Part shown: piece after piece, positions 1 to 7,533 of the stretch | Position numbering within the stretch: position 1 is the first letter of the stretch | Layout: every line of letters starts with the position of its first letter | DNA from: Actinomycetes bacterium | GTDB taxonomy: Bacteria; Actinomycetota; Actinomycetes; Actinomycetales; Beutenbergiaceae | Assembly (NCBI GenBank): GCA_021793935.1 | Contig: JAJYRV010000031.1 | Location: 1-12,367 of the forward strand | DNA: 12,367 nucleotides | Direction: 5' to 3' | Program-made: the position numbers and the translations under genes | The notes under the pieces: generated by a model | What the model was told of the DNA's origin: nothing | Database searches by the model: none | What the model saw: only the letters and a program-made list of their open reading frames with translations

Positions 1-1261
1 GCCCGCGAACGCGGCCAGCTTCTACCCCACCGGAGTCGGGGAATTCGACCGGGTGCTCGGCGGGGGAATGGTGCCGGGCGCGGTGGTCCTGCTCGCCGGT
101 GAGCCCGGAGTCGGCAAATCCACGCTCCTGCTCGACGTCGCGGCGAAGACCGCCGAGTCCGGCACGAGCGTGCTGTATATCTCCGGGGAGGAGAGCGCGG
201 CGCAGGTGCGCCTGCGGGCCGAACGGATCGGCGCGTTACACAAGAACCTGTACCTCGCCTCAGAGACCGACCTCGGCCGGGTGCTCGGGCAACTCGACGC
301 GATCAAGCCCGGGCTCTTCATCCTCGACTCGGTACAGACCATCGCCTCGGAGAAGGTCGACGGCGGCGCGGGCGGGGTCTCGCAGGTCCGCGCGGTGGCG
401 GGTACGGTCATCAACGCCGCGAAATCCCGCAACCTGCCCACGATCCTCGTCGGGCACGTGACGAAGGACGGCTCGATCGCCGGCCCCCGGGTGCTCGAGC
501 ACCTCGTCGACGTCGTCTGCCAGTTCGAAGGGGACAAACACGCCCAGTTGCGGATGGTGCGGGCGGTGAAGAACCGCTACGGCGCGACCGACGAAGTGGG
601 CTGTTTCTCCCTCGACGATGACGGTATCCACTCCCTCGCCGACCCCTCCGGGCTGTTCCTATCCACCACCCGGGCCGGGGTGACCGGCAGCTGCGTCACC
701 GTCACCTTGGATGGCCGGCGGCCCTTGACCACCGAGATCCAAGCCCTCGTGGCCGAATCGGCCTCCGGCTCCCCGCGCCGCACCACCCAAGGCGTCGACT
801 CTTCCCGGGTGGCGATGGTCCAGGCGGTCCTCCTCGCCCAGGCCGGGGTGAACGCCGGTGGGAACGCCGACGTGTACGTCTCGTGTGTCGGGGGAGCGAA
901 AGCGAACGAACCGGCCGCCGACCTCGCGATCGCGCTCGCGCTCACGAGCTCGACCATCAACCAACCGTTGACGGATAAACTCGTCGTCATCGGCGAGGTG
1001 AGCCTCACCGGGGAGCTCCGCCCGGTGGTGGGCACCGGCCAGCGGCTCGCGGAGGCGCGCCGCCTCGGGTTCACCAAGGCGATCGTGCCCGAACGCACCG
1101 ACGGTCTGAAATCGCCCGAAGGGATGAGGGTGCGCGGGGCCCGAACGCTCCTGGAGGCGTTGGAGATCGCGTTCCCGAAGAACCCCGAGACGGGCACGCG
1201 CAGCGTCATTCCCATCCAGCCGTTCGTCATCTCCGAGCACCACCGGCAGTTCAACAACTGA
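1..1261 (+). CDS. radA: DNA repair protein RadA, 5'-truncated by the window edge
   Basis: RadA is a RecA-like ATPase that helps process recombination intermediates by promoting branch migration. The open frame runs in from the left edge (first complete codon at base 2), so the start codon and the N-terminal C4 zinc finger are outside the window. Visible parts, in order: a TGVGEFDRVLGGG entry to the ATPase core, Walker A GEPGVGKST (bases about 101-127), Walker B LFILDS, the RadA-specific KNRYG motif (about 568-582), and a C-terminal Lon-protease-like domain with GGAKANEPAADLAIALAL. About 419 residues are present, close to a full-length RadA minus the zinc finger. The gene ends 47 bp before a convergent peptidase gene, and I see no clear terminator in that gap. 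In many actinobacteria disA follows radA; it does not here. The identification is very secure. Confidence 0.97.
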   Translation, partial: PANAASFYPTGVGEFDRVLGGGMVPGAVVLLAGEPGVGKSTLLLDVAAKTAESGTSVLYISGEESAAQVRLRAERIGALHKNLYLASETDLGRVLGQLDAIKPGLFILDSVQTIASEKVDGGAGGVSQVRAVAGTVINAAKSRNLPTILVGHVTKDGSIAGPRVLEHLVDVVCQFEGDKHAQLRMVRAVKNRYGATDEVGCFSLDDDGIHSLADPSGLFLSTTRAGVTGSCVTVTLDGRRPLTTEIQALVAESASGSPRRTTQGVDSSRVAMVQAVLLAQAGVNAGGNADVYVSCVGGAKANEPAADLAIALALTSSTINQPLTDKLVVIGEVSLTGELRPVVGTGQRLAEARRLGFTKAIVPERTDGLKSPEGMRVRGARTLLEALEIAFPKNPETGTRSVIPIQPFVISEHHRQFNN

Positions 1262-1308
1262 CGAAGGCCCGGGCGTCACCTCGATGGTCGGACAGCGATC
1301 CCCCGAGG

Positions 1309-3240
1309 CTAGGCCGAGAGCCACCTGCGGAAGGCGGCCAGCGAATACGGGCGGCCGAGGAACTGCGTCACGAGGTCCGCCGCGTCCCGCCTCCCCCCGG
1401 GAGCGAGCACCTCGTCGCGGTATCGAGCGGCGAGGTCGGGGTTGAACAGGTCGCCTTCGAAGGCGGAGAACATGTCTTTGGCGATGACGAGGGACCACAT
1501 GTAGGTGTAGTAACCCGAGGAGTACCCATCGAGGTGCCCGAAATTCGCCATCATGTGCGTGCCGGGGATGTACTCGAACAACGAATACTGCTCCTGCAGT
1601 TCCACTAGCCGCCCGGTGAGGTCGGCGACCGGCTCCACGTGGTAGGTGTAGGAGAGCGCGGCGTAGAACATTTGCGTGAGGGTATCGAAGCCCTTCCCGA
1701 AATCCTCCGCCTCGCGCATCTTCAGGGCGAGATCCGCCGGTAGCGGCTCGCCGTCGGCGTTGATCGCGAAGGTCGCGAGGACGTCCGGGTCCCACGCCCA
1801 CTCCTCGAGCATCTGGCTGGGAGCCTCAACGAAATCCCATTCCGTGGCGACGCCGGAAAACCGGGCGTAGCGGCCCCGGCCGGCGAGTAGGTGATGCAGG
1901 AGGTGGCCGAATTCGTGGAACAGGGTGACGACGTCGTCGTGATCGAGGAGCCCGCGGCCGAAGTTGCATCCAAGAACCCCCTCGGCGAGCTGCACGCCGG
2001 CGATCCCGTCCACGAGGGAGAACTGCGCCGCGTGCCCGAACTTCCCCTCCCGGGGGTGCAGATCCAGGTAGGCCCGCCCGAGCGGGGTGGGGGCGTCGTC
2101 ACCGGAGACGAGCGTGACGTCGTAGGCCTGCACATCCTCGTGCCACACGGGCACCTGCACGCGGGTGAACTGGATCCCGAACAGCCGCTCGGTGAGGCCG
2201 AGCATTCCCCGCACCACCCGGTCGAAGGGGAAGTATTCGCGGACCTTGCCCGCGTCCACCCCCAGCCGTTCCTTCCGGACGAGTTCGGCGTAGTAGTCCT
2301 TGTCCGCCAGCGATACCGCCCGGGCCCCGGGGTGATCCTTGCGCAACCGCTCCAACACGATCGCGTAGTCACGCTCAGCGCTCTCGCGGGCCATGTCCGC
2401 GACATCGTCGATGAACTCCTTGATCGCGGCCCCGCTGCCGATCATCTTCACCTCGGCATCGTAATCCGCCCAGTTCTCGTATCCCACGAGTTCGGCATGC
2501 TCGCGCCGCAGCGCGAACAGTTCGCGCAGTACCTCATCGTTCTCGGGCCAGGCCCGGTTGAGGAACTCCGTGCGCAGGGCGTGCCGGGCCTCGTGATCGC
2601 GGGCGAAGGTGAAGAATGGGACCGCATCGGGGTAATCCGTTGTGACGGTGACGACGCCGCCGCGGGCCGGGTGCTCGGCGATCCAGTCCTCGGGCATCCC
2701 CGCGAGTCGGTCGGGGCTGAGGTCGATCGAGCGCACGTCGTTTCGGATGTTGCGGGCGAAGTCCTGGCCGAGGACGACCATCCGGTCGGCGATCTCCGCG
2801 ATCCGGGCGCGGGTCGCCTCATCCTTATCGACACCCGCGCGGCGGAAATCCCGCAGCACCTCCCGCAACAGGCGGGCGGAGTCCTCCGGCAGGCCATCGG
2901 CGTCCGCGGCGCGGAACACGCCATACAGTTCCGGGTCGAGGGAAATCTCGGTGACGAACCGGTCGACCTCCTGCAAGGTCGCCTCCCCCTCGCGGCGCGC
3001 GGCGGGGTCGGTGTGCAGTTCGGTGAACGTGCTCCCGATCGCGGCAACGCCCCCGAGCGCGAGTTCGAGGTCGTTCCAGAGTTCGAGGAGCTCCTCGGTG
3101 CCCGCGGGGGATTCCTTGAGCGCGGTGCGGCACTCCCGGGCCCGCTCCAGCGCCGCCCGGGTGCGGCGGGCGAGCCACCCGCCCGGGTCACTGGTCGGCA
3201 GGGTCAACGGGGCAGGGCGCAACGAGGAGGTGGAAGTCAC
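1309..3240 (-). CDS. M3-family zinc metallopeptidase (oligopeptidase A / dipeptidyl carboxypeptidase type)
   Basis: A 643-residue cytoplasmic zinc endopeptidase of the thimet oligopeptidase family, which degrades short peptides. The catalytic motif FHEFGH puts zinc ligands at H442 and H446 with catalytic E443. The third ligand is probably E472 in WDFVEAPSQMLEEW, a segment diagnostic of family M3. The C-terminal GYSSGYYTYMWS segment carries the substrate-binding tyrosines typical of the family. No signal peptide is visible. The start is GTG at 3238-3240; there is no other start for about 150 codons. No Shine-Dalgarno sequence precedes it, but a TACACT -10 hexamer lies 7 nt upstream, so the mRNA is probably leaderless. 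The gene is divergent from proC and convergent with radA. Whether it acts as Dcp or as oligopeptidase A cannot be decided from sequence. An antisense open frame of more than 400 codons over it is a GC-bias artefact. Confidence 0.95.
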   Translation of the reverse strand: MTSTSSLRPAPLTLPTSDPGGWLARRTRAALERARECRTALKESPAGTEELLELWNDLELALGGVAAIGSTFTELHTDPAARREGEATLQEVDRFVTEISLDPELYGVFRAADADGLPEDSARLLREVLRDFRRAGVDKDEATRARIAEIADRMVVLGQDFARNIRNDVRSIDLSPDRLAGMPEDWIAEHPARGGVVTVTTDYPDAVPFFTFARDHEARHALRTEFLNRAWPENDEVLRELFALRREHAELVGYENWADYDAEVKMIGSGAAIKEFIDDVADMARESAERDYAIVLERLRKDHPGARAVSLADKDYYAELVRKERLGVDAGKVREYFPFDRVVRGMLGLTERLFGIQFTRVQVPVWHEDVQAYDVTLVSGDDAPTPLGRAYLDLHPREGKFGHAAQFSLVDGIAGVQLAEGVLGCNFGRGLLDHDDVVTLFHEFGHLLHHLLAGRGRYARFSGVATEWDFVEAPSQMLEEWAWDPDVLATFAINADGEPLPADLALKMREAEDFGKGFDTLTQMFYAALSYTYHVEPVADLTGRLVELQEQYSLFEYIPGTHMMANFGHLDGYSSGYYTYMWSLVIAKDMFSAFEGDLFNPDLAARYRDEVLAPGGRRDAADLVTQFLGRPYSLAAFRRWLSA

Positions 3241-3247
3241 GGCCCCG

Positions 3248-3253
3248 AGTGTA
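3248..3253 (-). promoter_or_regulatory. -10 element of the M3 peptidase gene, implying a leaderless mRNA
   Basis: Read on the minus strand, TACACT is followed by CGGGGCC and then the GTG start. Seven bases between a TAnnnT -10 hexamer and the start codon places the transcription start at or next to the G of GTG. No GGAGG-like sequence lies between. I see no good -35 hexamer at 16-19 bp. Actinobacteria commonly use leaderless mRNAs, so this is plausible but unproven. Confidence 0.5.
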
Positions 3254-3279
3254 GTAGGTGAGCCCTACGGGGCTGGGGG

Positions 3280-3285
3280 TAGCGT
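3280..3285 (+). promoter_or_regulatory. possible proC -10 hexamer
   Basis: TAGCGT fits the TAnnnT pattern and lies 27 bp before the proC ATG, which leaves room for a short leader containing the GGAGG ribosome site at 3304-3308. There is no convincing -35 partner. It is the best candidate in the 72-bp divergent region shared with the peptidase gene, but it is weak. Confidence 0.3.
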
Positions 3286-3312
3286 AGGAGGAGGACCAGG
3301 TTTGGAGGCGCC

Positions 3313-4131
3313 ATGACCCATCAGGAATCCGTTCCCACCCTCTCGCTCATCGGCGCGGGGGTGATGGGGGAAGCGATCCTCACCTCGCTCATCGCCGCCG
3401 TGGGCCGCTCCAACGTGCGGGTGAGCGATGGCCGGCCGAGCCACGGGCGGGAGGTGGCCGCGCGGCACCAGGTGCAGTGGGTGGAGAGCAACCTGGCGGC
3501 GGTTGCCGGCTGCGACGTCGTCGTCGTCGCGGTCAAACCCCAGGATTTCGATGTGCTCGCCGAGGAGATCGGCCCGCAGCTGCGACAGGGCGCGCTCGTC
3601 GTCTCCGTCGCGGCCGGGGTGACGACGGCGAGGATGGTCCGCCACCTCGGCACGCACGTGCACACGGTGCGGGTGATGCCCAACACCCCCGCGACGATCG
3701 GCAGCGGGGTGTGCGCCCTGAGCCCAGGTGCCGGCACGGGCGAGCGGGAACTCGACCTCGTGGCGGAACTCCTTGCGAACACGGGCCGGGTCGAGGTGGT
3801 GGCCGAGGAACTGCAAGACACGGTGACGGCGATCTCCGGCAGCGGGCCCGCCTACGTGTTCTACCTCATCGAAGCGATGGCCGCGGCGGGAGTCGAGGGC
3901 GGGCTCGAGCCGGACGTCGCGCTGCGGCTGGCGACCCAGACCGTCGCCGGCGCCGCCGCGATGGCCGCCACGAGCGAGCAGGAACCGGCGGAACTCCGCG
4001 CCCAGGTCACCTCCCCGGGGGGAACGACCGCGGCGGCCCTCGAGGAGTTCGAGGCGCGCGGGGTGGCGGCGGGGATCATCGCCGGGGCGCGCAAGGCGTG
4101 GGAGCGGTCCAAAGAACTCGGCGCCGGATAG
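3313..4131 (+). CDS. proC: pyrroline-5-carboxylate reductase
   Basis: Catalyses the last step of proline synthesis, NAD(P)H-dependent reduction of 1-pyrroline-5-carboxylate to L-proline, in the cytoplasm. The 272-residue protein has the N-terminal Rossmann fingerprint GAGVMG (residues 14-19), then VVAVKPQ and VRVMPNTPATIGSG. The C-terminal helical domain has SGSGPAYVFYLIEAM and the family signature VTSPGGTTAAALEEFE. The length is normal. The ATG is preceded by GGAGG at 3304-3308 with 4 nt spacing. Only 6 bp separate its stop from the stop of the convergent ktrA gene, with no terminator between. The neighbourhood (small HTH gene and bS22 about 3.4 kb downstream) recalls M. tuberculosis Rv0500-0500B, where proC is directly adjacent; here ktrBA and acuC lie between. 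Confidence 0.98.
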   Translation: MTHQESVPTLSLIGAGVMGEAILTSLIAAVGRSNVRVSDGRPSHGREVAARHQVQWVESNLAAVAGCDVVVVAVKPQDFDVLAEEIGPQLRQGALVVSVAAGVTTARMVRHLGTHVHTVRVMPNTPATIGSGVCALSPGAGTGERELDLVAELLANTGRVEVVAEELQDTVTAISGSGPAYVFYLIEAMAAAGVEGGLEPDVALRLATQTVAGAAAMAATSEQEPAELRAQVTSPGGTTAAALEEFEARGVAAGIIAGARKAWERSKELGAG

Positions 4132-4137
4132 TCCCGG

Positions 4138-4815
4138 TCAGGCCCGGCGGGCGAACTCCTCCAGGTGGCTGGTATCCCCGGACAGGATGAGCATGTCGTC
4201 CTCCTCGATCCGGGTCGCATCGGTCGTGTACACGAACGGTTGCCCCGCCCGCTTCATCCCCAGCACGGTGACGCCGAACTTCGAACGAATCTGGGACTGG
4301 CCGATCGTTGCCCCCTGGATCGACTTCGGGGCGCGCATCTTCACGATCGTGAAGTCGTCCTCCATCTCGATGAAATCGAGCATCCTCCCCGATACGAGGT
4401 GCGCCACCCGGGTGCCCGCGTCGTGTTCGGGGTACACCACGTGGTGGGCGCCGATCCGCTTGAGGATCCGGCCGTGCTCGGCCGAGATCGCCTTCGCCCA
4501 GATGAGCTGCGTGCCGATATCCACGAGGTTGCCGGTCGTCAGCACGCTCGCCTCGAGGGAGGATCCGATCCCGACGACGGCGATGGGAAATTCCCGCGCC
4601 CCGAGCTGCTCGAGCGCTTCGGGGTTGGTCGTATCCGCCTCGACGATGGGCAGCCGCCCGGACCAGGTCTGGATGAGGTGGGGATCCTTCTCGACGGCGA
4701 GCACGTCGGTGCCCGCCTCGTCCAGCGTCGTGGCGATGGCCGCGCCGAAGCGGCCCATTCCGATCACGAGCACGGCGGTGTCCGGCCCCAGATCCGTGGG
4801 CGTCAGTTTAGCCAA
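4138..4815 (-). CDS. ktrA: KtrA/TrkA-type RCK regulator of potassium uptake
   Basis: The cytoplasmic gating subunit of a Ktr K+ transporter: an octameric ring of RCK domains binds nucleotide and controls the membrane subunit. The 225-residue protein has a Rossmann RCK_N domain (GMGRFG at residues 19-24 and an acidic E42 at the end of the second strand, expected for NAD(H) or adenine-nucleotide ribose contact) and a C-terminal TrkA_C domain from about residue 140, ending in EEDDMLILSG. The start is TTG at 4813-4815, inside the end of ktrB. The stop of ktrB lies at 4808-4810, so the genes overlap by 8 bp. A purine-rich AAAGAAAGG lies about 7 nt upstream. No later start keeps the glycine motif intact. 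In other Ktr systems TrkA_C binds c-di-AMP; that is possible here but unproven. Confidence 0.93.
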   Translation of the reverse strand: MAKLTPTDLGPDTAVLVIGMGRFGAAIATTLDEAGTDVLAVEKDPHLIQTWSGRLPIVEADTTNPEALEQLGAREFPIAVVGIGSSLEASVLTTGNLVDIGTQLIWAKAISAEHGRILKRIGAHHVVYPEHDAGTRVAHLVSGRMLDFIEMEDDFTIVKMRAPKSIQGATIGQSQIRSKFGVTVLGMKRAGQPFVYTTDATRIEEDDMLILSGDTSHLEEFARRA

Positions 4816-6184
4816 CGATCGGCCTTTCTTTCGGAAGTCGGATGATTCGGCGGCGATGACGTAACGCTAACGCAGCCGCGAGCGTAATGGTGCCCACCCG
4901 CCCGGCGAACATCAGCCCGAGGAGGATGTACTTCGCCGATGCGGGCAACCCCGCGGTGATCCCGGTGGACAGCCCGCTGGTGGCGAAGGCGGAGATCACC
5001 TCGAAGAGCACGACGTTGAGGTGCAGGTCCGTGGTGAGGAGCAGGGCGAGGGTCGCGATGCCGACCATGGTCGCGCCGATGAACGCCACCGCGATGGCGA
5101 GCCGGACGACGGAAGGGTCCAACCGCCGTCCGAACGCCTCAATATCGGTATCCCCGCGCGCCTCGGCGATGATCGCGAGCACCATCACGGCAAGCGTCGT
5201 CACCTTGATCCCACCGGCGGTGGAGGCCGATCCGCCGCCGACGAACATCAGCGCGTCCTGGAGGAACCACGAGGCCTCGGACATGTCGGGCACGCCGACG
5301 GTGTCGATTCCCGAGGAGCGCGGGGTCATCCCCGCGGTGAGGGAGGCGATGAGTTTTTCACCGACGCTCAGCGGTCCCAGCGTGCGCGAGTTGGACCATT
5401 CGAACGCGGCGATGCCGACCGCGCCGATGCCCCACAGCAGCAGGGAGGTGGTGATCGTGAGCTTCGCGTGCAGGCTCCAGCGGCGGGGATCGCGCAGGCG
5501 GGAGGAGATGGTGAGGATGACGGGGAATCCGATCGCACCGATGAACGTGCCGATGAGGATGGGCAGGCTCATCCACGCGTCCCCGGCGTGCCCGGCGAGA
5601 CCGCCGGGCAGGATGACGAAACCGGCGTTGTTGAACGTGGAGACCGCCATGAACCAGCCGTGCCAGATCGACTCACCGAGCCCGAACCCGAGCGTGAGGA
5701 AGCGGGGGATGAAAGCGAAGGACAGGCTCGTGGTGATCGCGAGCGAAGCGATGATCACCGCCCGGACGAGGGTCCCCACCTCCCCGAGCGCTTCGGTTTT
5801 CGTCTCCACCTGGGCAAGGAGGCGTTGGGTGAGGCCGATGTGCCGGGAGACCGCGAGGGCGAGGATGGAGGCGAGGGTCATGACGCCGAGCCCGCCGACC
5901 ATGATCCCGACCATGATGACCCCGTGCCCGAAGGTCGACCAATAGGTGGCGGAGTCGACCGTCACGAGCCCGGTGACGGACACCGCCGAGGTCGCGGTGA
6001 ACAGCGAATCGACGAACGGCGCGCGCGTGCCCGCGGCGGTGGCGATGGGGAGCTGCAGCAACCCGGTCACGACGGCGATCACCCCGGCGAACACCGCGAG
6101 GGTGAGCCGGGCGGGGGAGCGGCGGGCGACGTCGTCGAGCCAATCCCGCGGGCGGGCGAGGAACGCGACTCGCTCACTCCTCAC
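4808..6184 (-). CDS. ktrB: KtrB/TrkH-family potassium channel subunit
   Basis: The membrane subunit of a K+ uptake system, a fourfold pseudo-repeat of M1-P-M2 units. Four pore-loop regions can be read: SAVSVTGL (residues 66-73), STFNNAGF, TAGMTPRSSG and SAFATSGLSTG. Each has the conserved filter glycine. The length of 458 residues suits KtrB better than the longer TrkH proteins. The frame stays open upstream to 6364, but that extension is hydrophilic and would overlap the divergent acuC gene. I chose GTG at 6182-6184 because AAGGAGG (6195-6189) lies 4 nt before it and the first membrane helix follows at about residue 27. It is translated together with ktrA, whose TTG start overlaps its end. 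Pairing with an RCK protein makes Na+- or ATP-linked K+ uptake the likely role. Confidence 0.95.
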   Translation of the reverse strand: MRSERVAFLARPRDWLDDVARRSPARLTLAVFAGVIAVVTGLLQLPIATAAGTRAPFVDSLFTATSAVSVTGLVTVDSATYWSTFGHGVIMVGIMVGGLGVMTLASILALAVSRHIGLTQRLLAQVETKTEALGEVGTLVRAVIIASLAITTSLSFAFIPRFLTLGFGLGESIWHGWFMAVSTFNNAGFVILPGGLAGHAGDAWMSLPILIGTFIGAIGFPVILTISSRLRDPRRWSLHAKLTITTSLLLWGIGAVGIAAFEWSNSRTLGPLSVGEKLIASLTAGMTPRSSGIDTVGVPDMSEASWFLQDALMFVGGGSASTAGGIKVTTLAVMVLAIIAEARGDTDIEAFGRRLDPSVVRLAIAVAFIGATMVGIATLALLLTTDLHLNVVLFEVISAFATSGLSTGITAGLPASAKYILLGLMFAGRVGTITLAAALALRHRRRIIRLPKERPIVG

Positions 6185-6188
6185 ACTG

Positions 6189-6195
6189 CCTCCTT
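6189..6195 (-). promoter_or_regulatory. ribosome binding site that fixes the ktrB start
   Basis: Minus-strand AAGGAGG lies 4 nt before GTG 6184-6182. It is a near-perfect anti-Shine-Dalgarno match and the only one in this frame, so it favours the 458-residue protein over the longer open frame that reaches into acuC. Confidence 0.7.
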
Positions 6196-6200
6196 CAGCA

Positions 6201-6230
6201 TTGGTTGCTTCCGCGATTTCCGGATAGGTT
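6201..6230 (+). promoter_or_regulatory. acuC promoter, apparently leaderless
   Basis: TTGGTT (6201-6206), an 18-bp spacer and TAGGTT (6225-6230) make a plausible housekeeping-sigma promoter. Only GAGCAT separates the -10 from the ATG at 6237, so transcription should begin at or very near the start codon. No Shine-Dalgarno sequence is present. The region is shared with the divergent ktrB gene, leaving about 52 bp for both promoters. Confidence 0.6.
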
Positions 6231-6236
6231 GAGCAT

Positions 6237-7397
6237 ATGCCCGCAAAGACGCTCCTGGTGTGGTCAGATGAGTTCCTACAGTACAATTTCGGACCGACCC
6301 ACCCCATGGCTCCCACGCGATTGAGGCTCACCCGCAGCCTCATCGACGCGTTGGAGCTGCTCAAAAACGTGGAGGTCGCCGACGCCCCGGTCGCCAGCCG
6401 CGCGGAGTTAGAACTCGTTCACGACCCGGAATTCATCTCCCGGGTGGAGGCCGAGGAGGCTGACCTCTCCTACGGTCTGGGCACCGAGGATGACCCGGTG
6501 TTCGCGGGGATGCACGAGGCTGCCGCCCGGATCGCGGGCGGGACCGTACGCGCGGCGAGGCACGTGTGGGAGGGGGCGCCGTCGCGGGCGGTGAACTTCG
6601 CCGGTGGGATGCACCACGCGATGCCGGGCACGGCGGCGGGGTTCTGTGTGTACAACGACGCCGCGATCGCGATTCAGTGGCTGCTGGACCACGGCGCCGA
6701 TCGGGTCGCCTACCTCGACATCGACGCCCACCACGGGGACGGGGTGGAGCGGGCGTTCTGGGACGACCCGCGGGTGCTGACGATCTCGATCCACCAGACC
6801 GGGATGTCGCTGTTCCCCGGAACCGGCTTTGCCCAGGACGTCGGTGGCCCCCGGGCGCGCGGGACCGCGGTCAACGTCGCCCTGCCCGCCCGCACCCGCG
6901 ACGAGGGGTGGCTGCGGGCACTGGTCTCCGTGGCGGAGCCGCTGCTGCGACAGTTCGAGGCCCAGGTACTCGTCTCCCAACACGGCTGTGACTCCCACTA
7001 TCGCGACCCGCTCACGCAGTTGGAGATCTCGGTCGACGCCCAGCGCATCGGGGCGGAGATGATCCGCGCGTGGGCGAGTGACTACGCGGGCGGGCGGTGG
7101 CTCGCGGTCGGGGGCGGTGGCTACGATATCGCCTCGACCGTTCCCCGGGTGTGGTCGAACCTCGTCGCGATCGCTTCCGAGCAGGATCTCGATCCCGCGA
7201 CTCCGTTGCCCCACCGGTGGCGGAGCGACCTTGTGGCGGCCGGGTTCGAGGTGGCCGAAACGATGAGCGACGAGCGCCAGCCCCAGCACGGGTATTTCGC
7301 CGAGGGCTACGACCCGGCCGATCCGATCGATCGGGTGATCATGGCGACCCGCCGCGCGGTGTTCCCTGAGCACGGGCTCGACCCGATGCTAGATTGA
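6237..7397 (+). CDS. acuC: AcuC-type class I HDAC-like deacetylase
   Basis: A zinc-dependent deacetylase of the arginase/HDAC fold. In Bacillus, AcuC removes acetyl groups from acetyl-CoA synthetase. The catalytic set is complete in the 386-residue protein: tandem histidines in GGMHHAMPG (H126, H127), DIDAHHGDGV with zinc ligands D163 and H165, a third ligand D252 in QHGCDSHYRDP, and the gate tyrosine Y296 in GGGGYD. The N-terminus carries the AcuC-like GPTHPMAPTRLRLT segment. No signal peptide is seen. The ATG at 6237 has no ribosome site but sits 6 nt after a -10 hexamer, so it should be read from a leaderless mRNA. No acetyl-CoA synthetase or acetyltransferase gene is in the window, so the substrate cannot be inferred from neighbours. 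A polyamine or other small-molecule deacetylase activity is also possible. Confidence 0.93.
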   Translation: MPAKTLLVWSDEFLQYNFGPTHPMAPTRLRLTRSLIDALELLKNVEVADAPVASRAELELVHDPEFISRVEAEEADLSYGLGTEDDPVFAGMHEAAARIAGGTVRAARHVWEGAPSRAVNFAGGMHHAMPGTAAGFCVYNDAAIAIQWLLDHGADRVAYLDIDAHHGDGVERAFWDDPRVLTISIHQTGMSLFPGTGFAQDVGGPRARGTAVNVALPARTRDEGWLRALVSVAEPLLRQFEAQVLVSQHGCDSHYRDPLTQLEISVDAQRIGAEMIRAWASDYAGGRWLAVGGGGYDIASTVPRVWSNLVAIASEQDLDPATPLPHRWRSDLVAAGFEVAETMSDERQPQHGYFAEGYDPADPIDRVIMATRRAVFPEHGLDPMLD

Positions 7398-7449
7398 TCT
7401 CAGTACCTGAAAGAATTGGTGCCGTTTTGGGGAAGCCAACCCGCGGGCT

Positions 7450-7479
7450 TTGCCGGTGGGATAGTCTCACCGCTAGAGT
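7450..7479 (+). promoter_or_regulatory. likely promoter of the small HTH gene
   Basis: TTGCCG (7450-7455), an 18-bp spacer and TAGAGT (7474-7479) give a reasonable promoter and a leader of about 48 nt. An alternative -10, TAGTCT at 7462-7467, lacks a good -35. The ribosome site GGAAAGGAG (7518-7525 plus neighbours) lies about 8 nt before the ATG. Confidence 0.5.
7454..7472. promoter_or_regulatory. 19-bp dyad in the promoter spacer, candidate operator
   Basis: CGGTGGGATAGTCTCACCG is an imperfect palindrome: CGGTG pairs with CACCG and GA with TC, giving seven of nine symmetric pairs around A7463. It overlaps the end of the -35 and fills the spacer to the -10, the place where MerR-family operators sit. 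An outer pair, GCGGGCT (7443-7449) and AGCCCCGC (7488-7495), adds further symmetry with one extra base. Confidence 0.5.
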
Positions 7480-7533
7480 TTGCCGGTAGCCCCGCTCGCA
7501 CGATCGGTGTTCTGAACGGAAAGGAGACTCCCG

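Larger units (their letters stand above)
7449..7487 (+). repeat. pair of 9-bp direct repeats at the HTH gene promoter
   Basis: TTTGCCGGT occurs at 7449-7457 and again at 7479-7487, exactly 30 bp (about three helical turns) apart. The copies flank the likely promoter core of the downstream HTH gene. Same-face spacing suggests a protein binding site. BldC, a member of the same fold class, binds direct repeats as head-to-tail oligomers. Confidence 0.6.

Noticed and set aside
1262..1308. Terminator between the convergent radA and peptidase genes
   Set aside because: There is a GGCCCGGGC palindrome but no stable stem with a T-tract on either strand.
1891..3261. Long plus-strand open frame (456 codons) over the M3 peptidase
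   Set aside because: Antisense shadow of a clear gene with complete catalytic motifs; its predicted protein is low-complexity and matches no family I recognise, as expected from GC-rich codon bias.
5021..6232. Long plus-strand open frame (403 codons) over ktrB
   Set aside because: Antisense to the four pore loops of ktrB; the translation is D/E/R/G-rich with no domain, an artefact of GC bias.
6185..6364. N-terminal extension of ktrB into the acuC region
   Set aside because: It would overlap acuC by over 100 bp, is hydrophilic and lacks a ribosome site, whereas AAGGAGG precedes GTG at 6184.
7430..7455. Possible terminator after acuC (AAGCC/GGCTT stem)
   Set aside because: Only about five base pairs and no T-tract; the same bases are better explained as part of the symmetric promoter region.
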